From: Burkholderiales bacterium
GTDB taxonomy: Bacteria; Pseudomonadota; Gammaproteobacteria; Burkholderiales; Burkholderiaceae_C
Length of the DNA: 32,020 nucleotides
Reading direction: 5' to 3'
Assembly (NCBI GenBank): GCA_947462065.1
Contig: CANHNO010000016.1
Span: 1-32,020 of the forward strand
The notes beneath the pieces were generated by a model. It saw only the letters and a program-made list of their open reading frames with translations. It made no database searches and had not been told where the DNA came from. Positions 31,067-32,020 of the stretch are shown here, piece after piece. Position 1 is the first letter of the stretch. Each line of letters starts with the position of its first letter. The translations under genes were made by a program, and so were the position numbers.

Positions 31067-32020
31067 AAAAAGGTTTTTACACCATCATGGCGGCGCAGTT
31101 TTTCAGCTCGCTGGCTGATAACGCGCTGTTCGTGGCGGGGGTGGAGTTGTTGAAGAGCTCAGGCCAGCCTGAGTGGCAACGCGCCGCACTGGTGCCGATG
31201 TTTGCGCTCTTCTATGTGATCCTGGCGCCGTTCGTCGGTGCCATCGCCGACGCCCTGCCGAAGGGCCGGGTGATGTTTTTCTCGAACCTGATCAAGGTGG
31301 TTGGCTGCCTGATGATGCTGTTCGGCAGCCATCCTCTGATTGCCTACGCCATCGTCGGCCTCGGTGCCGCAGCCTACTCGCCAGCCAAGTACGGCATCCT
31401 GACCGAGTTGCTGCCCAACTCCCAACTGGTCAAGGCCAACGGGTGGATTGAGGGCCTGACGATCCTCTCGATCATCCTCGGCGTTCTTCTTGGCGGGCAG
31501 TTGATCGGCCCCACCATCTCCGGCCACCTGCTCGCATTCGATTTCCCCTGGATCGACACGGGCATCGACACACCTGCCGAAGCGGCCATCGCTGCCATGG
31601 TGGGTCTCTACGCGCTCGCTGCGGCCTTCAATCTACGTATCCCGCGCACCGACGCTCCCTTGCAGCCGATCGCCCACAGCCCGCTTGATCTCGTGCGCGA
31701 TTTCCATGTCTGCAATGTGCGCCTGTGGACAGACAAGCTGGGCCAGATCTCGCTGGCCACCACGACGTTGTTCTGGGGCGTCTCGGGCAATCTGCGCTAT
31801 ATCGTGCTGGCCTGGGCAGCCGTTGCGCTGGGTTACGAGACCACGCAGGCGTCGGCGCTCGTGGGTGTGGTCGCCATCGGTACGGCTGCTGGCGCGGTGG
31901 TCGCCTCGCTGCGCATGCGGCTCGATCAGGCGACCTGGGTCATCCCACTGGGCATCGTGATGGGTCTGCTGGTACTGGGCATGAACTTCATCACGCAGTT
32001 GTGGGTTGCGGTGCCATTCC
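31063..32020 (+). CDS. lplT: Lysophospholipid transporter LplT (MFS), 5' part; runs off the window
   Basis: MKKGFYTIMAAQFFSSLADNALFVAGVELL...PAKYGILTELLPNSQLVKANGWIEGLTI; characteristic LplT. Confidence 0.93.
   Translation, partial: MKKGFYTIMAAQFFSSLADNALFVAGVELLKSSGQPEWQRAALVPMFALFYVILAPFVGAIADALPKGRVMFFSNLIKVVGCLMMLFGSHPLIAYAIVGLGAAAYSPAKYGILTELLPNSQLVKANGWIEGLTILSIILGVLLGGQLIGPTISGHLLAFDFPWIDTGIDTPAEAAIAAMVGLYALAAAFNLRIPRTDAPLQPIAHSPLDLVRDFHVCNVRLWTDKLGQISLATTTLFWGVSGNLRYIVLAWAAVALGYETTQASALVGVVAIGTAAGAVVASLRMRLDQATWVIPLGIVMGLLVLGMNFITQLWVAVPF

Overview
This 32 kb GC-rich window looks like ordinary chromosomal backbone of a Burkholderiales-type betaproteobacterium (taxon inferred from gene content). 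From left to right on the strands given below it holds: a partial DUF1348-like gene; an inverted-repeat-rich intergenic region; a cyanate/nitrate-type cluster (cynS plus NrtA/B/D-like ABC transporter) preceded by a DksA-like gene and a NarL-type two-component pair; msrB; a UPF0149/SEC-C protein; a metallophosphoesterase; a PaiB-like protein; a pair of c-type cytochrome genes; ssb; recQ; an LpxR-like gene; uvrA; tRNA-Arg(CCG); a double-domain c5-type cytochrome; a conserved hypothetical; a YheT-type hydrolase; an NTF2-like protein; a PAS histidine kinase; a zf-CHCC protein; ilvE; a truncated radA 3'-end copy; a choice-of-anchor-I/alkaline-phosphatase-like lipoprotein; full-length radA; arfB; an acyl-CoA thioesterase; alr; and the 5' part of lplT. 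I see no transposase, integrase, CRISPR array or obvious defence system. The most unusual structure is a 210-bp, 206/210-identical direct repeat of the radA 3' region (25240-25449 and 27544-27753) bracketing the lipoprotein gene with no visible recombinase. Other leads are a sigma54-like promoter in front of the cyn-type operon, a 7-4-7 bp Pho-box-like repeat in front of the phosphatase-like lipoprotein gene, a 17-codon ORF overlapping the lplT start by ATGA, diverged inverted copies of an intergenic repeat at 186-447, and two possible gene remnants. I did not find a convincing new multi-gene system.
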